The notes: a model not told the origin generated them from the sequence alone. A stretch of 64,000 nucleotides of DNA from Nitrospira defluvii (GCA_000196815.1 FP929003.1:1511501-1575500); one strand, 5' to 3'. Positions 8,064 through 16,922 are shown, counted from the first letter of the stretch. Program-made: numbers and translations.

Positions 8064-8843
8064 ATGTTGTTAGAAGGGAAAAAGGGTCTGATCATCGGTG
8101 TCGCCAACAAGCACAGCATCGCCTGGGCGATCGCGCAGGCTGCGGCGCGAGAAGGCGCGCAGATGCTGTTCAGTTATCAGAACGAACGATTGCGTGAAAA
8201 CGTCGAGGAGTTGGTGCAGACCCTGCCGGGAGCGTCGGCCTGCGTGTGCGATGTCGGAGACGACAGGCAGATCGATGCGATGATGAAACAGGCTGCCGAG
8301 AAGCTGGGGCGGTTGGATTTTGTGGTGCATTCCCTGGCCTTTGCTCCTCGGGAAGAGCTTACCGGAGAATTCGTCAATACCACTCGCCAGGGATTTGCGA
8401 CGGCCCTTGATGTCAGCGCCTATTCCCTCGTGGCCGTCACGCGGGCGGCGATGCCGTTGATGACGGAAGGCGGATCGGTCGTGACGCTGACCTATCTCGG
8501 CAGCGAGAGGGTTGTGCCGCACTACAATGTCATGGGCGTGGCGAAGGCGGCGCTTGAAGCGACGGTGCGGTACTTGGCTCACGACTTGGGCCCGAAGAAT
8601 ATCCGGGTGAACGCCGTTTCTGCCGGTCCGATCAAGACGCTGGCGGCGCGTGGCGTGTCCGGTATCAGCAAGATGGTCGATCATCATCGCGCGTTCGCTC
8701 CATTGCGTCGGGCGACGGAGCAGGGCGAGGTCGGCGATACGGCCTTGTTCCTCGTGAGTCCGTTGGGGCGCGGTATCACCGGAGAGGTGATCTACGTCGA
8801 TGGGGGTTATCATATTCTGGGGTCATTGGCTTCCGTGGATTAA
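8064..8843 (+). CDS. fabI: Enoyl-[acyl-carrier-protein] reductase (NADH), FabI
   Basis: A 259-residue short-chain dehydrogenase/reductase that matches FabI. The nucleotide-binding start is LIIGVANKHSIAWAIAQAA with the FabI-specific SIAWA. The catalytic Tyr-x6-Lys is YNVMGVAK, preceded by TYLGSE containing the second FabI tyrosine. The C-terminal GEVIYVDGGYHILG is characteristic. It reduces trans-2-enoyl-ACP in the last step of each fatty acid elongation round. The start at 8064 is preceded by GAAGGAGCAGGAG; the open frame further upstream lacks family similarity. Confidence 0.96.
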   Translation: MLLEGKKGLIIGVANKHSIAWAIAQAAAREGAQMLFSYQNERLRENVEELVQTLPGASACVCDVGDDRQIDAMMKQAAEKLGRLDFVVHSLAFAPREELTGEFVNTTRQGFATALDVSAYSLVAVTRAAMPLMTEGGSVVTLTYLGSERVVPHYNVMGVAKAALEATVRYLAHDLGPKNIRVNAVSAGPIKTLAARGVSGISKMVDHHRAFAPLRRATEQGEVGDTALFLVSPLGRGITGEVIYVDGGYHILGSLASVD

Positions 8844-8856
8844 GAAGCCCTGGGGG

Positions 8857-9801
8857 ATGTCCCCACAGTTCTTGTCGCAGGCCTTGCCTGATCGAGCCGA
8901 TCTCATAAGGCGGCCTAGGCTGGGGTTTCTCGGCTCGTTCTTCTTGACCCTCTTCATTGTTCTTCTCACCCTTGGCCTGGCCATACCCTCCTTCTCTGCC
9001 GATCTCTCCGATCGGGAGGAGGACGGGTTGCTGGGTGACGTCCTGTCCGTCGAAACCAGAGAGAGCCTGCTGGTGCAAACCGATCGGTACGATCCGGTCG
9101 GTCGCCTCATCGAGCGCGTTCAGAGCGGCGTGGAGACCTCTCAGGGATTATGGCCGCTTCGATTCGTTTATATCTACGACCAGGCAGGAAGACGGACTGC
9201 CGAGGTTGTGCAGGATGCGCGGGGTGCTGTGGTGAAAGAGACGCGCTCGGTCTACGACGACCGCGGGAATCGTTCCGCCGAACTCGCGGCCTGGGGCGAC
9301 GGCACGTTTGAGAATGTCTCCCTGTATGAATACGACGACGAGCATCGACGAGTCAGAGGGCTTCACTTTAATGGCGTGCGGGTGATCAATCGAAATCTGT
9401 ATGCCTTCGACCCTGCCGGACGGCTGGTGCGTGAGCGGTTCGAACGAAACTATCACTACAATGCAGCCGGGGCTCAGGTTGTCATGACCGATCGGTTCGA
9501 CACCGGGTATGAAGTCGCCATCGTCTATGATGAGCGGGGGCAGGTACGCGAAAAGATTGTGTCCGATCTCCGCGGCCGCCGGCAAGGTCGTTCGGAGTTT
9601 CAATACGACGAACATGGCACTCAGGTCGAAGAGCGCATCGTCAATACCAACGGGCAGGTCACCGAACGAAAAGTCTACCGCTACGAATATGATGCCGTCG
9701 GAAACTGGACTACGGAAACGTTGCAGTGGTGGGAGGTCACCGATGGCCGCGAGACGCTCAAGGAGTCCCACGTTCGCGAGCGGAATATTTTGTACTACTG
9801 A
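8857..9801 (+). CDS. Exported YD/RHS-repeat-like protein
   Basis: A 314-residue protein with a signal anchor (LGFLGSFFLTLFIVLLTLGLA) and then six or more YD-repeat-like units, for example YDPVGRLIERVQSG, YDQAGRRTAEVVQD, YDDRGNRSAELAAW and YEYDAVGNWTTETLQW. YD repeats form beta-coil shells in RHS and teneurin proteins. This short version lacks the RHS core and a toxin C-terminus, so it is better seen as a small extracytoplasmic repeat protein of unknown role. The start at 8857 has a GGGGG just upstream; it begins 13 bases after fabI stops. Confidence 0.65.
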   Translation: MSPQFLSQALPDRADLIRRPRLGFLGSFFLTLFIVLLTLGLAIPSFSADLSDREEDGLLGDVLSVETRESLLVQTDRYDPVGRLIERVQSGVETSQGLWPLRFVYIYDQAGRRTAEVVQDARGAVVKETRSVYDDRGNRSAELAAWGDGTFENVSLYEYDDEHRRVRGLHFNGVRVINRNLYAFDPAGRLVRERFERNYHYNAAGAQVVMTDRFDTGYEVAIVYDERGQVREKIVSDLRGRRQGRSEFQYDEHGTQVEERIVNTNGQVTERKVYRYEYDAVGNWTTETLQWWEVTDGRETLKESHVRERNILYY

Positions 9802-9817
9802 TTCCCATCACCATTCT

Positions 9818-10336
9818 TTGCGTAGGCGATGCCCTAGCCGGTTCTCCCTGTTGACTGCTTTCATGGCCATCATGTCGGCCTGGATCGTTGGCGGACGCGA
9901 GGCCCGGGACGGGGATGACCCTGCGCCGATTACGACCGGCGGACCACTCCGGATAGCCAGCGACAACGTCTGATACTGTGCGGACTCCGAAAATCGGATC
10001 GCCATGGGGGAGGCCAGTCGTTGGGCAACAACACTGGATCTGCGGCGTGCCATTCCACGCCGCGATGTGGCTTCGAGCGGGTATGGTCTTGCAGAGCCGA
10101 GGCGGGAGTCTCTTGTCTCTATCCCTGCCTGTGGCTCTTCAGCTCCATCAATCAATGACAGCGAGGCCCGCCCTGTGACGCTCAACCTCAACGGAACGGG
10201 TGAGTCGTTCTCGGCAAAGTGGATCGACGTGGAGGCGCACAGAGCAATTCGCGTTGAACCTCTTCATGGACGGGGGAGACTGGTCACTGTGCCGTTTCCA
10301 TGCGCGACACTGCTCCATCTCAAGACACGGCCCTAG
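9818..10336 (+). pseudogene. Possible exported-protein gene with an in-frame TGA
   Basis: A reading frame from a TTG at 9818 gives a signal-peptide-like start (basic LRRRCPSRF, then LLTAFMAIMSAW). It meets a TGA at 9971-9973 and continues open in the same frame to 10336, with YCADSENRIAMGEASRW directly after the stop and a beta-like end (LNLNGTGESFSAKWIDVEA). The continuous frame suggests one former gene broken by a nonsense change. No ribosome site is seen and no family was recognised, so this is tentative. The rest, 10337-10607, shows nothing coding. Confidence 0.3.
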
Positions 10337-10613
10337 CCGATTTCAAGCAGCTCTCGCGCAGAGACATATTGCAGCCGGGACGTATGTCGGTTTGCGTCCG
10401 TCGCAAGCTGAGAGCGGTCGGTCGACCGTCCCCTTAGGGGGATGTCTAGACCTCTGTTCCAACCTGGTGTCGGTTGTTTCCCCCCCCGGCAGTGGTCGGC
10501 CGCTCCAACCTCGTGGCCATTCGAATCCCCCGCACTCTGGCGAATTCCTGGGCGTTTACTTTTTCGTCCCCTCCGCGTCTAACCCACAGACGATCAATGA
10601 AGGGGGGATGCCG

Positions 10614-11051
10614 ATGTCACAATCAAAAACCATGTCTCTGTTGTTGGCCCTGGTCCTGGGGCTGTCAGGCTGTACGACGACGTTGATTCATGACGAGGTG
10701 AAGCGGCCTGTGGCGACAGAACGACATTGCGCAGGAAGCGAATGGGCGGATAACTCGTCGGTTGCGGTGTTGCCGGTTCCGGTGGTGGCATTCTTTGTGC
10801 CGCATTTTGATCTCAACAAGATCAGCAGCGAGCCCTATCTCGGTCGATGCGGTGATAGTACCCGGGTTGTGAATCGGGAGGTTTCGGTCAGTCGAGCAGC
10901 CTGCATTCCGGCTGGTCTCACTCGGATTGTGACCTTGGGTGTCTGGCAATGGTGTCCGTCGCACATTTCATGGACGGCGGATCTCCTACCTGAGAGCCCG
11001 AATCCCGCTGGGGCGATGCACGAGGCGTCTGCAGGCGGACGCAGGCTGTAA
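10614..11051 (+). CDS. Lipoprotein of unknown function
   Basis: A 145-residue protein with a clear lipoprotein signal (LLLALVLGLSGCTTT). The mature part has five further cysteines (HCAG, GRCGD, RAACIP, WQWCPS) that could form disulfides in the periplasm. The last 30 residues are low complexity. I preferred the ATG at 10614 to the one at 10608 because AAGGGGGG lies at a proper distance from it. No domain was recognised. Confidence 0.55.
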   Translation: MSQSKTMSLLLALVLGLSGCTTTLIHDEVKRPVATERHCAGSEWADNSSVAVLPVPVVAFFVPHFDLNKISSEPYLGRCGDSTRVVNREVSVSRAACIPAGLTRIVTLGVWQWCPSHISWTADLLPESPNPAGAMHEASAGGRRL

Positions 11052-11108
11052 GCGGGATTTCCCACGAGGTATACCGGAGCGGCAACATCAGCGACCAGGA
11101 GTGAGTGT

Positions 11109-11738
11109 ATGACCAGCGCGGCACACAGCGTTCGGATAGCGATATTGATAGGAATGTTTGCGGTGGGCACGGTTCAGGCGTCGATGGTAGGGGAGGGAAA
11201 CTCCCGAACGAGCAGCGAGATTGTCGACACGACTATGCGTTTGCGGTTGGTGTCGGAGCGGCAGGGGGAGGGGGCTGAAGACCTGCAGTCCCGGGACCGT
11301 TCGCGGCGGGGCGATGATGGATACGATGATCGGCACAGCGGCAAACGCCGTGGGTCAGGTTCGCCGACTAGCGGCTCCGGCTCGTTCAACAGCGGACCGG
11401 GGAATAGCGGCGGTCATGGCCGACGGGGCGGAGATGATTCGAGGGGGATTCGGGCCGGAGATGTGAGGCAGGAAGATCGCCGGGAGGATCGTCAGATGGA
11501 CCGGCGTGACAATCGTCAGGAAGGCAGGCGGCTGGATCATCGCGAGAATCGTCCGGCCAACAGCGGCGGCGAGCTTCGAGGGCTTGATCGGGCCAACCAC
11601 GTGGCGGATGACCACGGCCAACGGGGCCGTGACACTGCTCGTGCAGTCCAACTCGACCGGAGGAGTCGTATCGAGCGAGTCGAGCCGCCCGACCATTCGC
11701 GACGCCCCGAACGGCCTGAGCGATCGGGCCGAAACTAA
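11109..11738 (+). CDS. Secreted Arg/Asp/Gly-rich low-complexity protein
   Basis: A 209-residue protein with a signal peptide (IAILIGMFAVGTVQA) and a mature part dominated by R, D, G and S. The middle contains EDRREDRQMDRRDNRQEGRR-like heptads similar to the gene at 15709-16014. The composition predicts a disordered, highly charged polypeptide in the periplasm or outside the cell. AGGAGTGAG precedes the ATG. Function is unknown; a repetitive DNA composition could inflate the frame, but the signal peptide and ribosome site support a gene. Confidence 0.55.
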   Translation: MTSAAHSVRIAILIGMFAVGTVQASMVGEGNSRTSSEIVDTTMRLRLVSERQGEGAEDLQSRDRSRRGDDGYDDRHSGKRRGSGSPTSGSGSFNSGPGNSGGHGRRGGDDSRGIRAGDVRQEDRREDRQMDRRDNRQEGRRLDHRENRPANSGGELRGLDRANHVADDHGQRGRDTARAVQLDRRSRIERVEPPDHSRRPERPERSGRN

Positions 11739-11952
11739 CGGCCACCATCGAGGAGAAGTATCCCACCGTAAATTGATCGAGTGTGGGGAGGTGCGGGCTT
11801 CTCGCTCGCATCGCGCGACGCATGTTCCTCGTCGGCCGAAGGCTTGAAGGAATGAGGGCGGTCGGTTAGGTTGTGCCTTTTGTACTTTGAAACCAGAATA
11901 CGTAGGTCGACCGAGTCGGAGGGGAGCTCCGGCAGAAAGTGGAGGCACAGGG

Positions 11953-12876
11953 ATGGGTGTGTGGGGCCGTGGTGTAGCGGGGGGTGTCTTGTGTTGTTTC
12001 GGGGCCGCGACGATCGGACTTGCTGTGGAAACCACGGATCAAAGCCCTCAGCCGCCAAGTCGGAACTGGCAGATTGGATTCACACCGAGTTACGCCACCG
12101 GAAATTTCGGCACCAGCTCGACCAGCAGCTTTCTCTATGCACCCTTATCCATGCGTCGTCTCTTTAAGGACGGCGACATGACGGTGATCGTTCCGTTTGT
12201 TACGTCGACCACTGACGGTCGGACGACGATCGTCGGTGGATCTGCCACGCGGGTGGATGACAGTTCAAAGAGCGGATCGAGTGGAAGCGGCTCCGATGAC
12301 GACGGCGGATGCAGTGGCAAAGGGCAATCGGGATCGGGGAAGGACCGGGTCTGTGGTTTGACCACCCGAGGGCCCGGTCAAAAAGTCACGACATCCGGGC
12401 TCGGCGACGTTATCATTAAGGGGCGCTATTATGTCGCGGAGGAGGGGGATGTGATGCCCCTGATTGCCCTGACGGCCCGGGTCAAACTGCCGACCGCTAA
12501 TGAGCAACTCGGGCTGGGGACCGGCGCATTGGACTATGGATTCGGTGTTGAGCTGTCCAAGATGTTCGGGGAAAACTGGATTGGCTTCCTGGATGCCGGA
12601 TACAACATCATCGGCGATCCGGACGGCCTCCCGTTTCAGAATCAGCATTGGTACGATGTGGGCGCGGGATACTTCGTGACCAAGGATTTCCTGGTCAGCG
12701 CGTATTTCGAGGAGTATCGAGCCATTGTGCCGGGGTTTGTGAATGCACGCGACGTCTTTCTTGCCACGAACTATACGGTCTCTTCCGCCTGGCGATTGAA
12801 CAGCGGTGTGACCGTCGGGGTCTCCAATGGAGCTCCGGATTATGCCTTTTCCGTCGGCGCCAGTTACCGCTTTTGA
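11953..12876 (+). CDS. Outer-membrane beta-barrel protein, phenol-degradation MetA-like family
   Basis: A 307-residue exported protein (signal segment VAGGVLCCFGAATIGLAVE) that resembles the PF13557 outer-membrane barrel family. Features are NWQIGFTPSYATGNFGT, the GLGDVIIKGRYYV strand, ALTARVKLPTANE, and a C-terminal strand ending YAFSVGASYRF with terminal Phe, as needed for BAM insertion. A Gly/Ser/Asp-rich insert (about residues 100-135) with two Cys may be an external loop. The start at 11953 has GGAGG seven bases upstream. It directly precedes the sigma factor gene, so it may be a target of that regulator. Confidence 0.75.
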   Translation: MGVWGRGVAGGVLCCFGAATIGLAVETTDQSPQPPSRNWQIGFTPSYATGNFGTSSTSSFLYAPLSMRRLFKDGDMTVIVPFVTSTTDGRTTIVGGSATRVDDSSKSGSSGSGSDDDGGCSGKGQSGSGKDRVCGLTTRGPGQKVTTSGLGDVIIKGRYYVAEEGDVMPLIALTARVKLPTANEQLGLGTGALDYGFGVELSKMFGENWIGFLDAGYNIIGDPDGLPFQNQHWYDVGAGYFVTKDFLVSAYFEEYRAIVPGFVNARDVFLATNYTVSSAWRLNSGVTVGVSNGAPDYAFSVGASYRF

Positions 12877-12966
12877 GCGGGGCCGGTGTCTGTGTACGAA
12901 TGCACCTGGCAGCTCGTCAGAGTGGGTAGCATGACTCAGGGATGGCGGCCGGGTTGACACGAAACG

Positions 12967-13563
12967 GTGGACATGCCGGTTGAGCCACAGGCGGGATGCG
13001 ATGAGGCGAGACTCATTGCTCGAAGTCAGCAGCAGGATCATGAGGCCTTCGGCCGACTGGTTGATCGATATGCCGGGGTGATCGTCAACCTCGCCTATCG
13101 AATGGTGGGGAATCGCGCCGATGCGGAGGATCTGGCGCAAGATGCGTTCCTAGCGGCGTTCAAGGCACTGCCGATGTTTCGTGCCGATTCCAAGTTTTCG
13201 ACCTGGCTCTATCGGATTGCTGCGAACAAGTGCAAGGATTGGCTGCGGGCCAAACACGTGGATCCCGTGGATGTGGATGATCATGAGGCCGTTGTGGCTC
13301 AGGTGGTCGAGACGCATACGCCGGAACGCCTTCTGTCTCAGCATCAAGTGGCGCAACATCTGGATGGGGCCATCCAGCGCCTTCCTCCGCTTTATCGAGA
13401 GGCCTTTGTGCTGAAGCATGTCGAGGGGCTGAGTTACGAAGACATGCAGGAATTGCTCGGCGTGCATGCCGATACGTTGAAAATGCGGGTCTACAAGGGG
13501 CGAGTGCAGTTGAGCCGCGAGTTGTCGGAATGGAATGACAGGCAGTCGCCCATACCGAGGTGA
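12967..13563 (+). CDS. ECF-type RNA polymerase sigma factor (RpoE-like)
   Basis: A 198-residue sigma-70 family factor with the two ECF domains. Sigma-2 covers about 15-85, with EAFGRLVDRYAGVIVNLAYR, the DAEDLAQDAFLAAFKAL helix and KFSTWLYRIAANKCKDWLR. Sigma-4 covers about 125-185, with RLPPLYREAFVLKHVEGLSYEDMQELLG followed by TLKMRVYKGRVQLSREL. It directs RNA polymerase to stress-type promoters. The start is GTG 12967 or ATG 12973; a strong ribosome site is absent. The stop overlaps the next start (GTGA), linking it to a membrane protein that is its likely anti-sigma factor. Confidence 0.92.
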   Translation: MDMPVEPQAGCDEARLIARSQQQDHEAFGRLVDRYAGVIVNLAYRMVGNRADAEDLAQDAFLAAFKALPMFRADSKFSTWLYRIAANKCKDWLRAKHVDPVDVDDHEAVVAQVVETHTPERLLSQHQVAQHLDGAIQRLPPLYREAFVLKHVEGLSYEDMQELLGVHADTLKMRVYKGRVQLSRELSEWNDRQSPIPR

Positions 13564-13565
13564 TC

Positions 13566-14246
13566 ATGGATGAGCAGGACGTGTTGATCCAGCGGTTTCT
13601 CGATCAGGATCTGACGCCCGATGAGCGCGTGCAGTTTCTTGAACAGGTGGATGCCGACCCAAGAATGCGTCGTGCGTGGTTGAATCTTGAGATGGTGGTT
13701 GCTGAAACCGAGCGTCTTCCGCGGATCGCCCCGTCGCCGCACTTTACGACGCGTGTGCTGGCGGCTCTTGATCCTGAATCGAAGAGTTTCCTCGACCGGC
13801 TCGTGGGGTGGATGACTGTTCCTCGGACCTTACAATGGAACGTGGGCGGCGCCATGGCGGTGGCTGTTGCGGCGATCCTGGCGGTGGAAGGGTTGTTGTG
13901 GCTGGCACCCGCACGCATTGTGGAGGTCCCGTTCAGCAGTCCGTCGGCTCAGCCGGTCTCGCTCGAGTCGGCGTCGACCACGTATGTGCGAATGGTGTTG
14001 GTGCAGCCCGGGGCAAGTTCCGTCTCGGTCGCCGGGGATTTCAACGGCTGGAATCCGGACCGCACGAACATGAAGCGGTCCGACGGCGGAGTCTGGACGA
14101 CGACGATTCGATTAAAGCCGGGGCGGTATCAGTACATGTTCGTGATAGATGGGAAACGATGGCTGGCGGATCCGCTCGCGGCGGAAGATACGGGTGACGG
14201 GTTCGGCTCGAAGAATGCGGTGCTTGATGTCGGCACAACCCTCTAG
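13566..14246 (+). CDS. Probable anti-sigma factor with periplasmic CBM48 domain
   Basis: A 226-residue protein. Residues 1-75 are a cytosolic helical segment (LIQRFLDQDLTPDERVQFLE) like zinc-less anti-sigma domains, residues 93-114 a membrane helix, and residues about 140-224 a glycogen-binding/CBM48 domain (VSVAGDFNGWNPDRTNM, GVWTTTIRLKPGRYQYMF, VIDGKRWLADP). The topology puts the CBM48 domain in the periplasm. By position and plan it should hold the sigma factor inactive until a periplasmic signal, perhaps a glycan, is sensed; this is inference. A GTG at 13560 overlapping the sigma stop is an alternative start. Confidence 0.75.
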   Translation: MDEQDVLIQRFLDQDLTPDERVQFLEQVDADPRMRRAWLNLEMVVAETERLPRIAPSPHFTTRVLAALDPESKSFLDRLVGWMTVPRTLQWNVGGAMAVAVAAILAVEGLLWLAPARIVEVPFSSPSAQPVSLESASTTYVRMVLVQPGASSVSVAGDFNGWNPDRTNMKRSDGGVWTTTIRLKPGRYQYMFVIDGKRWLADPLAAEDTGDGFGSKNAVLDVGTTL

Positions 14247-14299
14247 GGACCTGTTCCAAACGCTTGCATCACTCTCAGCGCTTCGATACTCTCCGTACG

Positions 14300-14659
14300 A
14301 TGCTGATGGTGATGCGAGCAATCGTAAGTCTGACGACCTTGATCTGGCTGACGGGCTGTGCGGCGACGCGTGTTCAGGAGGTTCCCATACCGGTGCCGGG
14401 AGGCGTGCGGTTTGTGGTGTCTGTTTCGGCGGCCGAAACAGTCGCGGTCGTGGGGTCGTTCAACGGGTGGTCGCCCACGGCCCATATCATGACTCGGGTG
14501 GGATCGAAGGGCTTCTGGTCGGCGGTCGTGTCTCTGCCGAGCGGCGAACATGCGTTTATGTATCTGGTCGATGGAACGACGTGGGTGGTGCCTCCGGCGG
14601 CGGAAGATTTTGTGACGGACGGTTTCGGGAACACCAACGGTGTAGTGACAGTCCCATAG
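14300..14659 (+). CDS. CBM48-domain lipoprotein
   Basis: A 119-residue lipoprotein (LTTLIWLTGCAATR) whose mature part is one CBM48-like domain (VAVVGSFNGWSPTAHIMTRV, GFWSAVVSLPSGEHAFMYL, VDGTTWVVPP, DGFGNTNGVV). It is closely related to the CBM48 end of the preceding anti-sigma protein, down to the DGFGxxN end, so the two arose by duplication. It may be a free periplasmic ligand-binding partner of that sensor. Three in-frame ATGs lie close together (14300, 14306, 14312) and the exact start is uncertain. Confidence 0.7.
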   Translation: MLMVMRAIVSLTTLIWLTGCAATRVQEVPIPVPGGVRFVVSVSAAETVAVVGSFNGWSPTAHIMTRVGSKGFWSAVVSLPSGEHAFMYLVDGTTWVVPPAAEDFVTDGFGNTNGVVTVP

Positions 14660-14669
14660 GGATGGTCTG

Positions 14670-15497
14670 ATGCGAATCCGGGTCAAGGGCGTTATTCTAG
14701 CGGCGGTGTGTCTCAGCGCAGTCGATCCGGCCTGGGCGGATTCGATCTCGGCCCAGGACCGTGATGAAATCGCGAGGCTTCGATCAGCGCGTGGGTTCGC
14801 AGCAGAAGAGACGAGCCCGTTGCTCGAACAGGTGAACAAGGCCGGAGAACGAGGCCTTCCCGTTGAGCCGCTGGCGAATAAGGTGAAAGAAGGATTGGCA
14901 AAAGGGATCGACCCTAAGCGCATCGATCCGGTCCTACGGCAAATGGTGACCCATTTTGAATCGGCGCAGGAGGTGTTGCGGGAGGCCGGCACGCGCGGGG
15001 TGGCCGAAGGGAATCGTCGGGTTGCCGTCGAAGCCTTGGCGGAAGCTTTTTCACGTGGCGCCACGGCCGAAGAAGTGCGAGAGCTCACGCGCCTGTCGCA
15101 GGATGGAAAGCAGAGGGTGACGCAAGAATCGTTGGCTGCAGCAGCCAAGAGTCTGGCGGTCATGAAAGAAGGAAAGATTGCCTCGAAAGAGGGCGTGGCC
15201 TTGGTCGGCGAAGGGATGCGCCAAGGGTACAAGCCTTCGGAGTTGCTCGATCTGAGCCGCGAAGTCAAACGGCGTGGGGGTGAGTTTCGGGAGGGGCGAG
15301 CCAATATCCGGTCGCTCCAGGAGCGGGTGCGTCGTGGTGAACGGGGAGATCGACTGTTTCGAAATGAGCATGGCGATTCCGGCGGCGGCGATCACGGGGA
15401 TCGCGGAGGAAATGCCGATCATGGGGAGCGCGTAAGAGACGATCGCGGGGGACGCTCTGAGCGGAGTGGGGGCGGCCACGGCGGACGGGATCATTAG
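14670..15497 (+). CDS. Exported helical protein with charged Gly-rich tail
   Basis: A 275-residue protein with a signal peptide (GVILAAVCLSAVDPAWA). Residues 25-225 are helical and repeat motifs such as VEPLANKVKEGLAKGI, VAVEALAEAFSRGATAEEV and VALVGEGMRQGYKPSELL, with about 40-residue spacing. The last 50 residues are rich in G, D, R and H. No enzyme family was recognised. It begins 10 bases after the CBM48 lipoprotein and probably shares its transcript, which places it in the sigma-factor cluster. Confidence 0.65.
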   Translation: MRIRVKGVILAAVCLSAVDPAWADSISAQDRDEIARLRSARGFAAEETSPLLEQVNKAGERGLPVEPLANKVKEGLAKGIDPKRIDPVLRQMVTHFESAQEVLREAGTRGVAEGNRRVAVEALAEAFSRGATAEEVRELTRLSQDGKQRVTQESLAAAAKSLAVMKEGKIASKEGVALVGEGMRQGYKPSELLDLSREVKRRGGEFREGRANIRSLQERVRRGERGDRLFRNEHGDSGGGDHGDRGGNADHGERVRDDRGGRSERSGGGHGGRDH

Positions 15498-15650
15498 CGG
15501 ACGAAACAGGGGATGGAACGAGTCAGGGGCTGCTCCGAAAGGAGTGGCCCTGCTTGTTTAGGGCCTCTCGCGGTGTTGTTCAGGCGCTGACCGTAGGTCC
15601 TCACGGTGGGGATCTCGGGCGGGTTGGCTTGCGTGTGTGGTATTGCGCAT

Positions 15651-15686
15651 AAGAAAACGGCGTCAGGACTGATCTCCTGACGCCGT
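15651..15686 (-). terminator. Rho-independent terminator
   Basis: A perfect 12-bp stem (ACGGCGTCAGGA with its complement) is followed on the reverse strand by TTTTCTT. It lies just past the stop of the reverse-strand gene that ends at 15709. Read forward it lacks a T-run, so it serves that gene. Confidence 0.85.
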
Positions 15687-15708
15687 CTGTGCTGGTGGGA
15701 GTAGAGAC

Positions 15709-16014
15709 TTAGCGGAAGCGGGCACCCCGATCGGCGCGGCGGTCTTCTTGGCGGACATGCTGCCGGTCCAGCTGGTGATCCGCCCGGCGATCCTGCTGTC
15801 GATCCATTTGCCGATCCTGCTGTCGATCGGCTCGTCGATCCTGTTGTCGGTCTTCCCGGCGATCGTTTTGCCGGTCTTGCTGCCGATCGGCGCGGCGGTC
15901 TTCCTGCCGAATGTCGAGTTGCGCAAGTGCGATCGACGGGATCACCGCCGGTGCCGTGACGGCTACAACCAGGCCGGCGATCAATCCTGCTTTCAGCATC
16001 GTGTGATTCATCAT
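15709..16014 (-). CDS. Exported protein of Asp/Arg/Gln repeats
   Basis: A 101-residue protein with a signal peptide (LKAGLIAGLVVAVTAPAVI, cleavage after ALA). The mature part is almost entirely repeats of the pattern DRR-ADRQQ / DRRxDRQ, about seven residues each, such as QEDRRADRQQDRQNDRRE. Such chains are extended, disordered and zwitterionic. AGGAGGAGAT lies right before the start. The DNA repeats with a period near 21 bases. The role is unknown; metal or polyanion binding is only a guess. Confidence 0.7.
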   Translation of the reverse strand: MMNHTMLKAGLIAGLVVAVTAPAVIPSIALAQLDIRQEDRRADRQQDRQNDRREDRQQDRRADRQQDRQMDRQQDRRADHQLDRQHVRQEDRRADRGARFR

Positions 16015-16573
16015 ATCTCCTCCTTCTGTGAGAGAGTGTGGTGTTAGTGCGATGGGTGGTTGTTTTTGAAGGGCGCCGCTCCGGCTCTCTCATCCGACGG
16101 CACGCTCCAATCAACCTGTCATGGAGTAAGACGGCGGGAGAAAGGAAAAGTAAACGGATGCTACGGAGTGAATCCGGAGAAATGAGTTCTGTGCCAGTGG
16201 TGCGACAGGTTCGAAGTGGTAAGTGGTGCATGACGACGCCGCAGTCCCACGGCTGAAAATGTTCCCCATATCATAGGACCATGAGTGCCTCGGATGATCT
16301 TCGTAGCTGGTGCGTTGATGGAATGCCGAAGTCAATGGATGGGGTAGGCGGCGCCGCTATGGCCGGAGCTTCAAAAAAGCAGCCGGTCAATATTTTTATG
16401 ACGTACCGATGTGAGGTCGGAGCTCCGGAGTGGGGGCGGTTCAGGCCGAAGTTTATTTGTCGGCTGCTCGGAAATGTAGCGGATCCCTATGACCTAAACC
16501 CCGAAAAGTAGACCAAGGGCCGCTTGAGGAACGGTCGGCGGCGTGGTCTCCTGCACCCAAGGATGTCCTGGTG
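16015..16573. other. Intergenic region without a supported gene
   Basis: Small open frames here (for example 16281-16511) lack ribosome sites and recognisable content. The stretch from about 16488, beginning TGACCTAAACCCCGAAAAG, may be the left end of the IS remnant that follows, but a matching right inverted repeat was not found. Confidence 0.4.
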
Positions 16574-16922
16574 ATGGCGCGACGACGCGGACATACACAG
16601 GCACAGACTCTGGCCGCCTCGCGCCAGGCCGAGAGTGGAACGACGGTCGCAGAAATTTGTCGCGCGGTGGGCATCAGCGAGCAGACGTTCTACGGGTGGA
16701 AGCGCAAATACGCGGGCTCGGGTTGAGCGAACTGCGTGCGCTCCGGCAGTTGCGTGAAGAACAGGCCAAGCTAAAACGGCTGGTGAAGGATCTCTCGCTT
16801 GATCGCCATATGTTGCAGGAGATTGTCCGAAAAAAGCTCTAAGTCCTCGGGACCGTCGGGTGCAGGCCCGCTGGGCGCACATGACCTATCAGGTCAGTGA
16901 GCGCCGGATTTCGTACTATTAG
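16574..16922 (+). pseudogene. IS3-family transposase remnant (OrfA frameshifted, OrfB truncated)
   Basis: The first frame from ATG 16574 encodes an IS3 OrfA helix-turn-helix start (GTTVAEICRAVGISEQTF, YGWKRKYAG) and stops at 16726. The adjacent frame continues the same protein with LSELRALRQLREEQAKLKRL and LSLDRHMLQEIVRKKL to 16842, so one base has been lost near 16719. A short OrfB start follows (LSPRDRRVQARWAHMTYQ, VSERRISYY) and ends at 16920-16922; the DDE catalytic region is missing. It cannot encode an active transposase. Confidence 0.8.

Noticed and set aside
9971-9973. In-frame TGA as a selenocysteine codon
   Set aside because: No SECIS-like hairpin follows and no selenoprotein family was recognised.
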